Assembly (NCBI RefSeq): GCF_017565305.1
Contig: NZ_JAGEKP010000013.1
Coordinates: 1 to 64,000, forward strand
From: Leifsonia sp. TF02-11
Lineage (GTDB): Bacteria > Actinomycetota > Actinomycetes > Actinomycetales > Microbacteriaceae
Length of the DNA stretch: 64,000 nt
Direction of reading: 5' to 3'
Under the pieces are notes generated by a model. The model saw nothing but the letters and a program-made list of their open reading frames with translations, did no database searches and was not told the DNA's origin. Position 1 is the stretch's first letter; the number at the start of each line of letters is the position of its first letter. Below, in pieces: positions 16,907-25,470 of this stretch. The position numbers were made by a program, and so were the translations under genes.

Positions 16907-17830
16907 CACGGCCGCGCGGGCGATCTCGTCGAGCGGTTGCACCGCCGAGGACAACTTGGGCACCGTGAAGTCGCTCGTCTCCGTCCCGTCGAACGACATC
17001 ACCGCGATATCGTCCGGCACGCGCAGGCCGCGCTCGGCCGCCGCGCTGAGGACTCCGACGGCCTGGGCTTCGCTGGACGCGAAGATAGCGCGGGGTCTGG
17101 TCGGGCCGTCGAGGAGGTGCAGACCGGCTTCTCGGCCGCCCGCACGCGAGAATGGGGCCTCGGCCACCGATCGGTGCGCCTGGTCGACGCGGGCGGCGTC
17201 CAGCGCGGCCGACCAGCCCTGCACGCGCTCGCGTGCGATGAGGAGATCCGCGGGGCCCGAGACGATCCCGTGGCTGTCGTAGCCGTGCGCGAGCAGGTGC
17301 TCGGTCACGGCGCGGGCCGCCGCGACGTTGTCGATGGCGACCGTCGACGCCTCCAGCCCCGGATCGACCCGGTCGATCACGACGACGGGGATCCGGTTCG
17401 CCGAGGCGGGTGTCAGGTCCGGCCGGCCGTCCACCGTGGCGAGGAGCAGCCCGTCGACCTTGCGTCGGGCGAAGGATCGGATCAGCTCCGCCTCGCGGGC
17501 GACGTCTTCGATCGAGTCTCCGAGCAGCAGCACGCGGTCGGCGGCGGACGTCGCGTCGGCGAGCACGTGGGCGAGCGCCGCGAAGTAGGGGTTGGCGATG
17601 TCGGGGACGATCAGCCCGTAGGCGCCGGTCACGCCGGAGGCCAGCGCTCGAGCGATCGCGTCCGGTTCGTATCCGACCTCCTCGATCGCGGCGAGGACGC
17701 GCAGCCGGGTCTTCTCAGCGACCGGGCGGGGGCCGTCGTTGATCACATAGCTGACGACCGCGGTCGACGTCCCCGCCGCCCGCGCGACGTCCTCGCGGGT
17801 CACGCGGGCGCGCCGGCGCGATGGGGTCAT
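16805..17830 (-). CDS. LacI-family transcriptional regulator
   Basis: A 341-residue regulator. Residues 10-55 are the LacI helix-turn-helix and hinge (VTREDVARAAGTSTAVVSYV and IARAL), followed by a periplasmic-binding-protein-like domain (GLIVPDIANPYFAALAHVL, and DDIAVMSFDGTETSDFTVP near the end). It overlaps the stop of the upstream ribokinase gene by four bases (ATGA 17827-17830), so the two are co-translated. It probably controls this kinase operon through the palindrome at 18866-18887 and responds to a sugar. Confidence 0.92.
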   Translation of the reverse strand: MTPSRRRARVTREDVARAAGTSTAVVSYVINDGPRPVAEKTRLRVLAAIEEVGYEPDAIARALASGVTGAYGLIVPDIANPYFAALAHVLADATSAADRVLLLGDSIEDVAREAELIRSFARRKVDGLLLATVDGRPDLTPASANRIPVVVIDRVDPGLEASTVAIDNVAAARAVTEHLLAHGYDSHGIVSGPADLLIARERVQGWSAALDAARVDQAHRSVAEAPFSRAGGREAGLHLLDGPTRPRAIFASSEAQAVGVLSAAAERGLRVPDDIAVMSFDGTETSDFTVPKLSSAVQPLDEIARAAVSLLGRKAGIAPAHQLIGFDLRLRASCGSHRDIG

Positions 17831-18825
17831 GCGGAGGTCCGCCCCGATTCGGCGGGCAGGGCCTCGTGGTCATAACGGGCCAGGCGGGTGTACGACTCGA
17901 CGGTGCCGTGCCCGGCCACGGCGGCGGAACCCGCGGCGACCCCCCAGCGCACGGCTTCCGCCAACGGCCGGCCGGCCGCGAGCACCGCGGCCAGCGCGCC
18001 GACGAAGGCGTCGCCCGCGCCCGTGGTGTCGACCACCTCGGCCGGTCGCGGGGAGGGTTGGTGCCAGACCTCGTCCGCGGTCGCGGCGACGGCTCCCGAG
18101 GCGCCGAGGGTGATGACGACGGACGTCGACGCCGTGCCCGCCAGCTCCTGCGCGGTGGCGAGCGCCCACGCGACGATGTCGCCGCCCGGGTCCGGCGCGC
18201 CGCCGCGCGCGATCGCCTGCGCCTCGCCCTCGTTGACGATCAGGGGGTCGGCGACGCGCAGTGCCGCGGGGTCGACCGGTGCGGCGGGGGCGAGGTTGAG
18301 CACGAACCGCACGCCGCTTCTGGCGCTCGCCGCCGCGAACGCCGCGATCGTGTCGGGGGCGAGCTCGCCCTGGGTGAGGGCGATGGTGGGCCGGGACGCG
18401 GCGATCAGGGCATCGATGTCGTGCGAGACGAGCGCGTCCGCGGTGAGCTCCGCGTTCGCCCCGCTCACCACCACGATGGTGTTCTCGGCCTCGGCGTTCA
18501 CCGAGATGTAGGCCGCACCCGTCGGTGCGCTCGCCGAGGTGAGCAGAGCACTGGTGTCGACCCCGTTGTCGTCGAGCGTGCGGCGGACGAACGCCCCGCC
18601 GTCGTCATCCCCGACCATTCCGACGAAGGTCGTCTCGGCGCCGGTGCGCTGCGCCGCGACGACCTGGTTCGCGCCCTTGCCGCCGAGACCGGTGCGGCCG
18701 GCCCGGCCGAAGATCGTCTCGCCCGGCGCGGGGAAGTCGTCGACGTAGAGGAAGGTGTCGACGTTGGCGGAACCGAGCACAAGGACCCGGGGCTCGGTGC
18801 GGGTGCGATCGTTCGACTCTGTCAC
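17827..18825 (-). CDS. rbsK: Ribokinase (PfkB family)
   Basis: A 332-residue PfkB kinase. GGKGANQ (about residue 48) is the first PfkB signature and DTTGAGDAFVGAL near residue 262 is the second, including the catalytic Asp. It should phosphorylate ribose or a related sugar or nucleoside with ATP. GTG 18825 was chosen because AAGGAG lies 5 nt upstream on this strand; the earlier ATG and GTG codons have no RBS. No ribose transporter is adjacent. Alternative substrates within the family cannot be excluded. Confidence 0.88.
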   Translation of the reverse strand: MTESNDRTRTEPRVLVLGSANVDTFLYVDDFPAPGETIFGRAGRTGLGGKGANQVVAAQRTGAETTFVGMVGDDDGGAFVRRTLDDNGVDTSALLTSASAPTGAAYISVNAEAENTIVVVSGANAELTADALVSHDIDALIAASRPTIALTQGELAPDTIAAFAAASARSGVRFVLNLAPAAPVDPAALRVADPLIVNEGEAQAIARGGAPDPGGDIVAWALATAQELAGTASTSVVITLGASGAVAATADEVWHQPSPRPAEVVDTTGAGDAFVGALAAVLAAGRPLAEAVRWGVAAGSAAVAGHGTVESYTRLARYDHEALPAESGRTSA

Positions 18826-18865
18826 GGATACTCCTTCGTTCATGACGGGCTGGGTCACGTCTACG

Positions 18866-18887
18866 GCATTCTACGCGCATAGAGTGC
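18866..18887. promoter_or_regulatory. LacI-type operator candidate
   Basis: The 22-bp stretch from GCATTCTACGC to GCATAGAGTGC is symmetric at 18 of 22 positions with a central CGCG step, typical of LacI-family operators. On the minus strand it includes TAGAAT, a good -10 box for the ribokinase-LacI operon, so binding would block transcription. Confidence 0.6.
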
Positions 18888-18967
18888 AGCAAATACACGC
18901 CCCCGATCTCACGTTCCCGCTCTCCTGCGCGTCTTCAGTGCGAGATGGAAGGGAGGACGAGGGCCTG

Positions 18968-19230
18968 CTGGACGTCGCAAACACGACCGTCGACAGCCCC
19001 GTCGGGAAGCTGCTGCTCGCGGCCACCCCGAAGGGGCTGGTGCGCGTGAGCTGGCTGCGCTCGTGGGCAACCCCACGGCGATCCGCGCGGTCGGCAGCGC
19101 CTGCGCGACCAACCCGCTGCCCGTCGTCGTCCCGTGCCACCGGGTGCTGCGCACCGACGGAACCCTCGGCGGCTAGATCGGGGAACTCGAGGCGAAGGCG
19201 GCCCTGCTGCGCCTGGAGGCCGCGGCGTGA
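18968..19230 (+). pseudogene. ogt: Remnant of an O6-methylguanine-DNA methyltransferase gene
   Basis: The first part reads [21 protein letters not shown], the usual N-terminus of Ogt/MGMT. After an internal deletion and frame change the C-terminal part resumes as [20 protein letters not shown], then [15 protein letters not shown] with the methyl-acceptor cysteine (PCHRV at 19131-19141). The sequence then has an in-frame TAG where the conserved Tyr would be, and ends EAKAALLRLEAAA. Deletion, frameshift and nonsense mutation together mean it cannot be functional. Confidence 0.85.
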
Positions 19231-19278
19231 CCGTCTCGGTGGTGCCTGGTGCCGGGTGCTTGCGAGCGGCTTGACTAT

Positions 19279-19293
19279 GCCTTATTCTAAGGC
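19279..19293. promoter_or_regulatory. Palindrome upstream of the sugar ABC operon
   Basis: GCCTTATTCTAAGGC is a perfect 15-bp palindrome with a single central base, just after TTGACT (19271-19276), a fair -35 box. It is a candidate operator for the ROK regulator at the end of the same operon, or for another regulator. Confidence 0.45.
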
Positions 19294-19329
19294 GCAGAGA
19301 AAGGATTTGCACACCCGAAAGGAATCTCG

Positions 19330-20577
19330 ATGAAGAGAATGCGCTGGATCGCCCTGGGCACCGCCGCCCTGGTCGCCGCCACCCTCGCCGGATGCTCCTC
19401 CTCCGGATCCGGCGGAGGCCAGACCCCGGGCAAGAACCTCACGGTCTGGGTGATGGGCGACAGCTCCGCCCACTTCGACGCACTGGTCAAACCGTTCGAG
19501 CAGAAGACCGGGATCGACGTGAAGACCGTCGCCATCCCGTGGGACAACGTCGACCAGAAGTTCACGACCGCCGTCGCCTCCGGTGGAGGCCCCGACGTGC
19601 TGCAGATCGGGCTCTCGAAGCTGCGCACCTACGCCGACAGCGGCGCACTGCTCACGCTCGACGACGCGGCGCTCGCCGGCCACCCCCACCTCGCCGCGTC
19701 CAACTTCGTCGACGGGGTCGCGGGCGACGCCACCGCCATCGGCGGCAAAGTGGTCTCGATGCCGTGGGTGTCCGACACCCGCGTGCTCTTCTACCGCGCC
19801 GACATCCTGAAGGCGGCGGGAATCGACACTCCCCCCGCGACGTGGGACGAGCTCCGCGCCGACGCCAAGACGCTGGCGGCCCGCGGCAACGGCTCGTACG
19901 GCTACTACATCCCGCAGTGGGACAGCGCCCTCCCCGTCGTCATGACCTGGGACCAGGGCGGCGAGATCGTCGACTCGAAGGGGAAGATCGACTTCGACAC
20001 CCCGGCGTTCGAGAAGGCCGTAGACCTGTACACCGGGCTCTACGCCGACAAGAGCGTCCCCACCAACGGCGACTTCGACCAGACCCAGGGCTTCATCAGC
20101 GGCTCGACGCCGATGCTGGTCAGCGGACCCTATCTCGCCGCCGCCATCACACAGGCCGCGCCCGACCTCGCCGGCAAATGGAATGTGACGACGGTCCCGG
20201 CCGCGAAGAAGGACACCTCGCTCCTCGCCGGCTCGAACCTCGGCGTCTGGGGGTCGACCAAGAACAAGGCCGGAGCGCTGGAGCTTCTCGACTACCTCTC
20301 GCAGCCCGACGTGCAGGTCACATGGTACGAGTCGGACGGCCAGCTGCCGACGGTGAAGAAGGCGCTCGACGACCAGAAGCTCGCCGCCGACCCGATGGTC
20401 GCGGTCTACACCAAGCAGCTCGCCTCCTCCCGGCTGCTGCCTCTCGTCCCCAACTGGGACGGGGAGACCGGCAAGGCGCTGCTCGACTCGCTCAACTCGA
20501 TCGTGCTCACCGGGGCGAACCGGGACGACGCACTGAAGACCCTGTTCACCGCCACCGGCGGAACGTCCGCGAAATGA
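19330..20577 (+). CDS. ABC sugar transporter, extracellular solute-binding lipoprotein
   Basis: A 415-residue protein with a lipoprotein signal peptide and lipobox LAGC (Cys22 would be lipidated), followed by a Ser/Gly linker and a family 1 solute-binding fold (LTVWVMGDSSAHFDALVKPF, and WVSDTRVLFYRADILKAAGI). It captures a carbohydrate outside the membrane for the two permeases that follow. The GAAAGGAATCTCG segment precedes the ATG. As in most such operons, no ATPase is encoded here; a shared MsiK-like ATPase elsewhere is likely. Confidence 0.92.
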   Translation: MKRMRWIALGTAALVAATLAGCSSSGSGGGQTPGKNLTVWVMGDSSAHFDALVKPFEQKTGIDVKTVAIPWDNVDQKFTTAVASGGGPDVLQIGLSKLRTYADSGALLTLDDAALAGHPHLAASNFVDGVAGDATAIGGKVVSMPWVSDTRVLFYRADILKAAGIDTPPATWDELRADAKTLAARGNGSYGYYIPQWDSALPVVMTWDQGGEIVDSKGKIDFDTPAFEKAVDLYTGLYADKSVPTNGDFDQTQGFISGSTPMLVSGPYLAAAITQAAPDLAGKWNVTTVPAAKKDTSLLAGSNLGVWGSTKNKAGALELLDYLSQPDVQVTWYESDGQLPTVKKALDDQKLAADPMVAVYTKQLASSRLLPLVPNWDGETGKALLDSLNSIVLTGANRDDALKTLFTATGGTSAK

Positions 20578-20633
20578 GCTCCGGGGGTGCGCGGCGACTG
20601 CCAAGCCCGCCGCGCACCACCGGCCTTGAGGCC

Positions 20634-21512
20634 ATGAAGACCCGACTCGTCCCTTACACCTTCGTCGCGCCCGCGATGCTGCTGCTGATCGCTTTCGGCA
20701 TCCTGCCGATCGCGGTCGCCCTCCTGGTCAGTTTCACCGACATGAACCTGGCCGGTCTCGGCGACTGGTCGCGCATCCGGTTCGTCGGCGGCGACAACTA
20801 CTCCGCCCTCTTCGCCGACCCTGCGTTCTGGCAGGCGCTCGGGAACACCGCCCTGTTCGCGCTAGTCGGCGTGCCGAGCGTCGTCGTGCTGTCCCTGGTG
20901 ATCGCCCTCGCGCTGAACCGCTCGCAGGGGCGCTTCTTCCGGGCGCTGCGCTCCTTCTACTTCGTTCCGGCGATCACCGCGATCGTCGCGGTCGCCCTGG
21001 TCTGGGGCTACCTCTACAACACCCAGTTCGGGCTCTTCAACTATCTGCTCTCGACCGTCGGCCTGCCGCCGGTGCCCTGGCTCTCCGACCCGACGGTCGT
21101 GAAGTTCTCCGTGGTGCTCGTCGCCGTCTGGCGCGGCCTCGGGCTCAACGTGATCATCTTCCTCGCGGCCCTGCAGGGTGTGCCGAAGGAGTATCTGGAG
21201 GCCGCGGCGATCGACGGCGCTTCCGGCCTCCGGCGCATCGTGTCCATCGTCATCCCCTTGCTGCGCTTCGCGATCTTCTTCGTCACCATCACCACCGTGA
21301 TCGCCTGGCTGCAGTTCTTCGACGAGCCGTTCGTGCTCACCAAGGGCGGTCCGCTCGGGGCCTCCACCTCGATCTCGCTCTTCCTCTACCAGAAGGGGTT
21401 CTCGTCGAGCCAGTTCGGCTACGCCAGCGCCGGCTCGGTCGTCCTGGTCGCGATCATCGCGGTCATCACCGTCGTCCAGCTGCGCCTGAGGAGGTCCGAT
21501 GTCGACTACTGA
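20634..21512 (+). CDS. ABC sugar transporter permease 1 (MalF-like)
   Basis: A 292-residue permease with six TM helices and the cytoplasmic EAA loop (EYLEAAAIDGASGLRRIVSI, about residue 185-205), which contacts the ATPase. ATG 20634 begins MKTRLVPYTFVAPAML after a 56-bp gap; TTGAGG is the weak RBS. The longer upstream frame overlaps the binding-protein gene and is not used. It pairs with the next permease. Confidence 0.9.
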   Translation: MKTRLVPYTFVAPAMLLLIAFGILPIAVALLVSFTDMNLAGLGDWSRIRFVGGDNYSALFADPAFWQALGNTALFALVGVPSVVVLSLVIALALNRSQGRFFRALRSFYFVPAITAIVAVALVWGYLYNTQFGLFNYLLSTVGLPPVPWLSDPTVVKFSVVLVAVWRGLGLNVIIFLAALQGVPKEYLEAAAIDGASGLRRIVSIVIPLLRFAIFFVTITTVIAWLQFFDEPFVLTKGGPLGASTSISLFLYQKGFSSSQFGYASAGSVVLVAIIAVITVVQLRLRRSDVDY

Positions 21513-22416
21513 ACTGCTCTCACGCGGGAGCCGTGCCCTGGCCGACGGCGAGGGCGACGGCGGCGCCTCCGGGGCCATGCCGCGAGGACGGCGCCGCAAC
21601 CGGCGCGGCCGCGCCGGCACGATCGTGATCGGCGCGCTGCTGGGCGTCGGCGCGCTGGTCACCGCCTTCCCGTTCCTCTGGATGGTGTTCGCGTCGGTCA
21701 AGCCCCGCAGCGAGTCCGTCGCCTACCCGCCGCGGCTCCTGCCGCAGAAGCCGACCCTCGAGTACTTCGTGCAGCTGTTCACCGAGCTCGACTTTGGCCG
21801 GTACCTGCTGAACACCGTCATCATCGTGGTGATCTGCATGTTCGGCCTGCTGCTGATGGCGGCCGCCGGCTACGGGTTCGCCAAGTTCACCTTCCGGGGC
21901 AGGGATGCGCTGTTCTTCCTCGTGCTCGTCACCATGATGATCCCCGGCCAGGTCACGATGATCCCGAGCTACCTCATCCTGAACGGGGTGAAGCTGACGA
22001 ACACCCTCGTCGGCATCGCGCTCCCCATGCTGGTCTCCGGCTTCGCGGTCTTCCTGTTCCGGCAGTTCATGGCGACCATCCCGACGGAGATCGTCGAGGC
22101 GGCGCGGATGGACGGCGCGGGGGAGTGGCGGATCTTCTTCCGCATCATCCTGCCGATGTCGCGGCCGATCCTCGCCGTGCAGATCGTGCTCACCTTCATC
22201 GCCGGCTGGAACAGCTTCCTCTGGCCGCTCATCATCGCCAACGACCAGAACCTCTACACGCTGTCCGTCGGGCTCTCGCTGCTCAACCAGCAGATCGCGA
22301 CCAACCCGTCGCTGCAGATGGCGGCGTCCACCCTGATGGTCGTCCCCATCCTGATCGTCTTCGTCGTCTTCCAGCGCTACGTCGTGCAGGGCTTCGCTCT
22401 GTCCGGTCTCAAATGA
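21499..22416 (+). CDS. ABC sugar transporter permease 2 (MalG-like)
   Basis: A 305-residue permease with a polar N-terminal tail of about 40 residues and six TM helices. The EAA loop reads EIVEAARMDGAGEWRIFFRI. It overlaps the 3' end of permease 1 by 14 bp, with GAGGAGG upstream of ATG 21499. The Gly/Arg-rich N-terminal tail is longer than usual for MalG-type proteins. Confidence 0.9.
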   Translation: MSTTELLSRGSRALADGEGDGGASGAMPRGRRRNRRGRAGTIVIGALLGVGALVTAFPFLWMVFASVKPRSESVAYPPRLLPQKPTLEYFVQLFTELDFGRYLLNTVIIVVICMFGLLLMAAAGYGFAKFTFRGRDALFFLVLVTMMIPGQVTMIPSYLILNGVKLTNTLVGIALPMLVSGFAVFLFRQFMATIPTEIVEAARMDGAGEWRIFFRIILPMSRPILAVQIVLTFIAGWNSFLWPLIIANDQNLYTLSVGLSLLNQQIATNPSLQMAASTLMVVPILIVFVVFQRYVVQGFALSGLK

Positions 22417-22442
22417 GCAACCTGCAACCCGTGAGGAGCACC

Positions 22443-23885
22443 ATGAACACTCCCGCCCGCCGTCAGCCCGCCGGATTCGTTCGCGCTGAGGGAACGCAGC
22501 TGGTCGACGACGACGGACCGCTGCTGCTGCGCGGCGTCGGGCTCGGCAACTGGCTGCTCGCCGAGGGGTACATGTGGGCGTTCGGCGACGAGCTGTCGTC
22601 TCCGCGCCAGATCGAACGCCGGTTCGCGGACCTGCTCGGCGCCGAACGTGCGCAGGACTTCTGGAGGCGGTTCCGCGACACGTTCGTGACCGAGCGCGAC
22701 TTCGATCTGATCGCGGCGATGGGGTTCGACCACGTGCGGCTGCCGATCAACGCGCGCGGGGTGATGGACGACGACGGCGGCGTGATCGAGAGCGGGTTCG
22801 AGCTCATCGAGCGCGCGGTCCGCTGGAGCGAGCGTCACGGCCTGCGCATTCTGCTCGACCTGCACGGCGCCCCCGGCGGGCAGACCGGCACCAACATCGA
22901 CGACTCCCCGAACGGGATGCCTGAGCTGTTCATGTCGGCGCGGTACCGCGCCCAGACCGTCGAGCTGTGGCGCGAGCTGGCCCGGCGCTACCGCGACCGC
23001 GAGGCCGTGCTCGGCTACGATCTGCTCAACGAGCCGCTGCCCAACGAGTGGCAGCACCGCTTCGCCGACGAACTGGTCGCGCTGTACCGCGAGCTGACCG
23101 CCGCGGTCCGCGAGATCGACGACCGCCACCTGCTGATGTACGAGGGCAGCCACTGGGCGACGAACCCCGAGCCGGTGAGCGTGCGCTACGACGACAACCA
23201 GGCGGTCCAGTTCCACCGCTACTGGTGCCCGCCCGACGAGACCAGCATCGCCGAGTTCCTGCGGGTGCGGCGCGACCTCGGCGTTCCCGTCTACATGGGC
23301 GAGGGTGGCGAGAACACGCCGGGCTGGATCTACGCGGCGACCCGCCTCTACGAGCGTCACGGCATCGGCTGGAACTTCTGGCCGTGGAAGAAGCTGGACA
23401 CGCTGACCTCTCCGTTGTCGGTGCGCCGCCCGGCCGACTGGGAGCTCATCGCGGACCCCGCGTCGCGAGCGTCCGCGGCAGACGCCGAGCGGATCCTCGA
23501 CGACTACCTGGCGGCGATCCCTGCCGACCGGTGCGAGGTTCGTGCCGGGGTGCTCGACGCCCTGTTCGCGCGGCCGGAGCTGCACCTGCCCGCGTGGACG
23601 GGCGTGCGCGACGCGGCGGAGACGCCGATCGTCGAGCTGACACCGGAGCCCGTACCCGAGGGGATCTGGCACCACACGGGCGGGCGTCCCTACGCCCACG
23701 ATGAGTTCGTTCCGGTCGAGCTCGCCCCGGGCTCACGGCTCGAGTTCGGCTTCTCCGCTCCACCCGCGTCGTGGAGCATCGACGCCGATCGCCCGCACGC
23801 CCTCACGGCCAGTTGGCGTGACGGCACGCTGACCCTCGCCGCCGGTGAGCGCGTCCTGGTCCGCAGGCTCGAGGTCGGCGTGTGA
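22443..23885 (+). CDS. Glycoside hydrolase family 5 enzyme
   Basis: A 480-residue enzyme. The GH5 landmarks are present: RGVGLGNWLLAEGYMW near the start, the acid/base Glu in LLNEPLPNEW, HRYWCPPDE, and the nucleophile Glu in YMGEGGENTPG. A C-terminal beta-rich tail of about 100 residues follows. There is no signal peptide, so it acts on imported oligosaccharides, probably a beta-glucan or beta-mannan fragment. ATG 22443 has GAGGAG upstream; an in-frame ATG at 22413 (ATGA overlap with the permease stop) would add ten residues. Confidence 0.88.
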   Translation: MNTPARRQPAGFVRAEGTQLVDDDGPLLLRGVGLGNWLLAEGYMWAFGDELSSPRQIERRFADLLGAERAQDFWRRFRDTFVTERDFDLIAAMGFDHVRLPINARGVMDDDGGVIESGFELIERAVRWSERHGLRILLDLHGAPGGQTGTNIDDSPNGMPELFMSARYRAQTVELWRELARRYRDREAVLGYDLLNEPLPNEWQHRFADELVALYRELTAAVREIDDRHLLMYEGSHWATNPEPVSVRYDDNQAVQFHRYWCPPDETSIAEFLRVRRDLGVPVYMGEGGENTPGWIYAATRLYERHGIGWNFWPWKKLDTLTSPLSVRRPADWELIADPASRASAADAERILDDYLAAIPADRCEVRAGVLDALFARPELHLPAWTGVRDAAETPIVELTPEPVPEGIWHHTGGRPYAHDEFVPVELAPGSRLEFGFSAPPASWSIDADRPHALTASWRDGTLTLAAGERVLVRRLEVGV

Positions 23886-25135
23886 CGGGATATCGTCGAG
23901 CCATGAGCGCACCAGCACGGCCGACCGCCCCCGGCACCGCCCGGGAGTCGGCCACGGTGACGACCCTCCGCCAGCAGAACCGTGCAGCAGCCCTGCAGTT
24001 CGTGCTGCAGGCGGGGGAGACCACCCGTGCGGAGCTCGCCCGGCACTGCGGCTTCTCCTCCGCGTCGGCGGCGAACATCACCGCAGAGCTCATCGAGGAC
24101 GGCCTGATCAGCGAGGTCGGCTCCGTCGCCTCCCGAGGCGGCCGCCCCATCTCGGTGATCGCACCGCGCGCCGACGGCGCCTACGCGATCGGCGTGGACG
24201 TGGGCGAGCGGGGTGTCGCCGTCGAGCTCTTCGACCTCTCGCTGGCCATGGTGGACCGGGAGTTCCGCGGCGGCCGTCAGGAGGAGTCCCCCGACGACAT
24301 CCACCGCGACCTCACCGAGGCCATCGCCGAACTGCGCGAGCGCAACCGCGAACGCTGGCCGCGCGTGCTGGGAATCGGCCTCGGCCTCCCCGGTGTCGTG
24401 GAGACCGAGGCGGACGGGTCCCAGGTGCTGTTCGCGCAGAGCCTCGGCTGGGAGCCGCGACCGATCCCGCTCGACCTGGATCCCGACCTGCCGGTCTTCG
24501 CGGAGAACGGAGCAAAGACCCAGGCCAGGGCCGAGCTCTGGTACGGAGCCGCCCGCGGCATCGACGACGCCGTCGTGGCGCTGCTCGGCCGTGGAGTCGG
24601 CCTGGGCATCATCAGCGACGGGGAGCTCGAGCACGGGGCGTTCAGCAGTGCGGGCGAGTGGGGTCACACCAAGATCCGTTTCGGCGGCGCGCTGTGCCGG
24701 TGCGGTCAGCTCGGCTGCGTCGAGGCCTATGTGGGCGCCGACGCGATCCTCGCCGCGTGGCAGTCGCGGGGCGGCATGTTCGACGGCAGCGGATGGCAGG
24801 CCATCGGCGCACTCCTCACCGCAGCGCAGACCGATGTCGAGGCGGCGAGCGTGGTCGACGACGTGATCGAGGCGCTCGGCGCGGCCCTCGGCAGCGTCGT
24901 CAACCTCACCAACCCGGAGCGCATCGTCATCGGCGGCTGGGTCGGGATGCGGCTGATGGAGCACCACTCCGAGCGGATCGCGGCGGCCGTGCGGCGCAAC
25001 TGTCTCGACCGCATGGGTGAGCAGTTCGAGCTCGTCCCCGCCACCTTCGGCGGCGACACCGTCGCCCTCGGCTCCGCCCTGATGCCGATCCGCGCCCTCA
25101 TCGACACCCCGCGCCAGTCCACGACACGTGAGTGA
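23882..25135 (+). CDS. ROK-family transcriptional regulator
   Basis: A 417-residue protein: an N-terminal winged helix (RAELARHCGFSSASAANITA, about residues 55-75) followed by a ROK sugar-kinase-like domain with the zinc motif CRCGQLGCVEAY. Such regulators (NagC/XylR/MLC type) sense sugars or phosphosugars. GTG 23882 overlaps the GH5 stop and has GAGGT upstream; ATG 23903 is an alternative. It closes the sugar operon and probably regulates it, possibly through 19279-19293. Confidence 0.9.
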   Translation: MTGYRRAMSAPARPTAPGTARESATVTTLRQQNRAAALQFVLQAGETTRAELARHCGFSSASAANITAELIEDGLISEVGSVASRGGRPISVIAPRADGAYAIGVDVGERGVAVELFDLSLAMVDREFRGGRQEESPDDIHRDLTEAIAELRERNRERWPRVLGIGLGLPGVVETEADGSQVLFAQSLGWEPRPIPLDLDPDLPVFAENGAKTQARAELWYGAARGIDDAVVALLGRGVGLGIISDGELEHGAFSSAGEWGHTKIRFGGALCRCGQLGCVEAYVGADAILAAWQSRGGMFDGSGWQAIGALLTAAQTDVEAASVVDDVIEALGAALGSVVNLTNPERIVIGGWVGMRLMEHHSERIAAAVRRNCLDRMGEQFELVPATFGGDTVALGSALMPIRALIDTPRQSTTRE

Positions 25136-25175
25136 TCGCAGGAATCCACGCCCGGATTCCTGCGATCACTCACGT
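25126..25175. terminator. Perfect 22-bp inverted repeat spanning the ROK stop codon
   Basis: Positions 25126-25147 are the exact reverse complement of 25154-25175, with loop ACGCCC. The left arm covers the TGA of the ROK gene (25133-25135). It is a strong candidate terminator that insulates the ABC importer leader from the sugar operon. It has no T-tract. Confidence 0.7.
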
Positions 25176-25316
25176 CTCGATGGCCGTGTGGATTTCGTTA
25201 GAGGACCGCGCGGGGGACCGGGGGTCTGTTAGGTTTTTCCCGGCAGAAACGGGGAGTCCCGTCCTCGGCCAGCGCGGCGCCGGCGGAACCTGGCGTGCGC
25301 CTGCCCCGATCAGCGA

Positions 25317-25324
25317 GGAGGTGA
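25317..25324 (+). promoter_or_regulatory. Perfect Shine-Dalgarno of the Cys-Cys leader ORF
   Basis: GGAGGTGA is fully complementary to the 16S 3' end and sits 6 nt before GTG 25331. It is stronger than the RBS of the permease gene that follows, as expected for a regulatory leader peptide. Confidence 0.7.
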
Positions 25325-25330
25325 CCCGCC

Positions 25331-25408
25331 GTGAGCGACGATCATAGTCCGTCTCGTCCCTGCTGCCCGGCGGCGGCCTCCGTGCCCAGCGCACCCGGCC
25401 ACCACTGA
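25331..25408 (+). CDS. Leader peptide with consecutive cysteines
   Basis: GTG 25331 to TGA 25406-25408 encodes 25 residues, MSDDHSPSRPCCPAAA then SVPSAPGHH. Two adjacent TGC codons lie at 25361-25366. A perfect SD (GGAGGTGA, 25317-25324) is correctly spaced. The ORF ends 62 nt before the ABC permease start, and a small hairpin (CCTCG-CAGCA-CGAGG) lies between. In actinobacteria, upstream ORFs with adjacent Cys codons sense cysteine supply and attenuate sulfur genes, so this gene is probably such a sensor. That role is an inference. Confidence 0.6.
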   Translation: MSDDHSPSRPCCPAAASVPSAPGHH

Positions 25409-25470
25409 GCCTCGCAGCACGAGGACGAGCCTCCGTCTCCCGTCTGCCCTCGACTCAGGGAGGTCCTGTC

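Noticed and set aside
19131-19141. Functional Ogt based on the PCHRV motif
   Set aside because: The N- and C-terminal parts are in different frames with a large deletion between, and TAG interrupts the conserved segment after GG.
22413-22442. GH5 start at ATG 22413
   Set aside because: It is possible through ATGA coupling, but the ATG at 22443 has a clear GAGGAG; the shorter version was kept and the other is mentioned.
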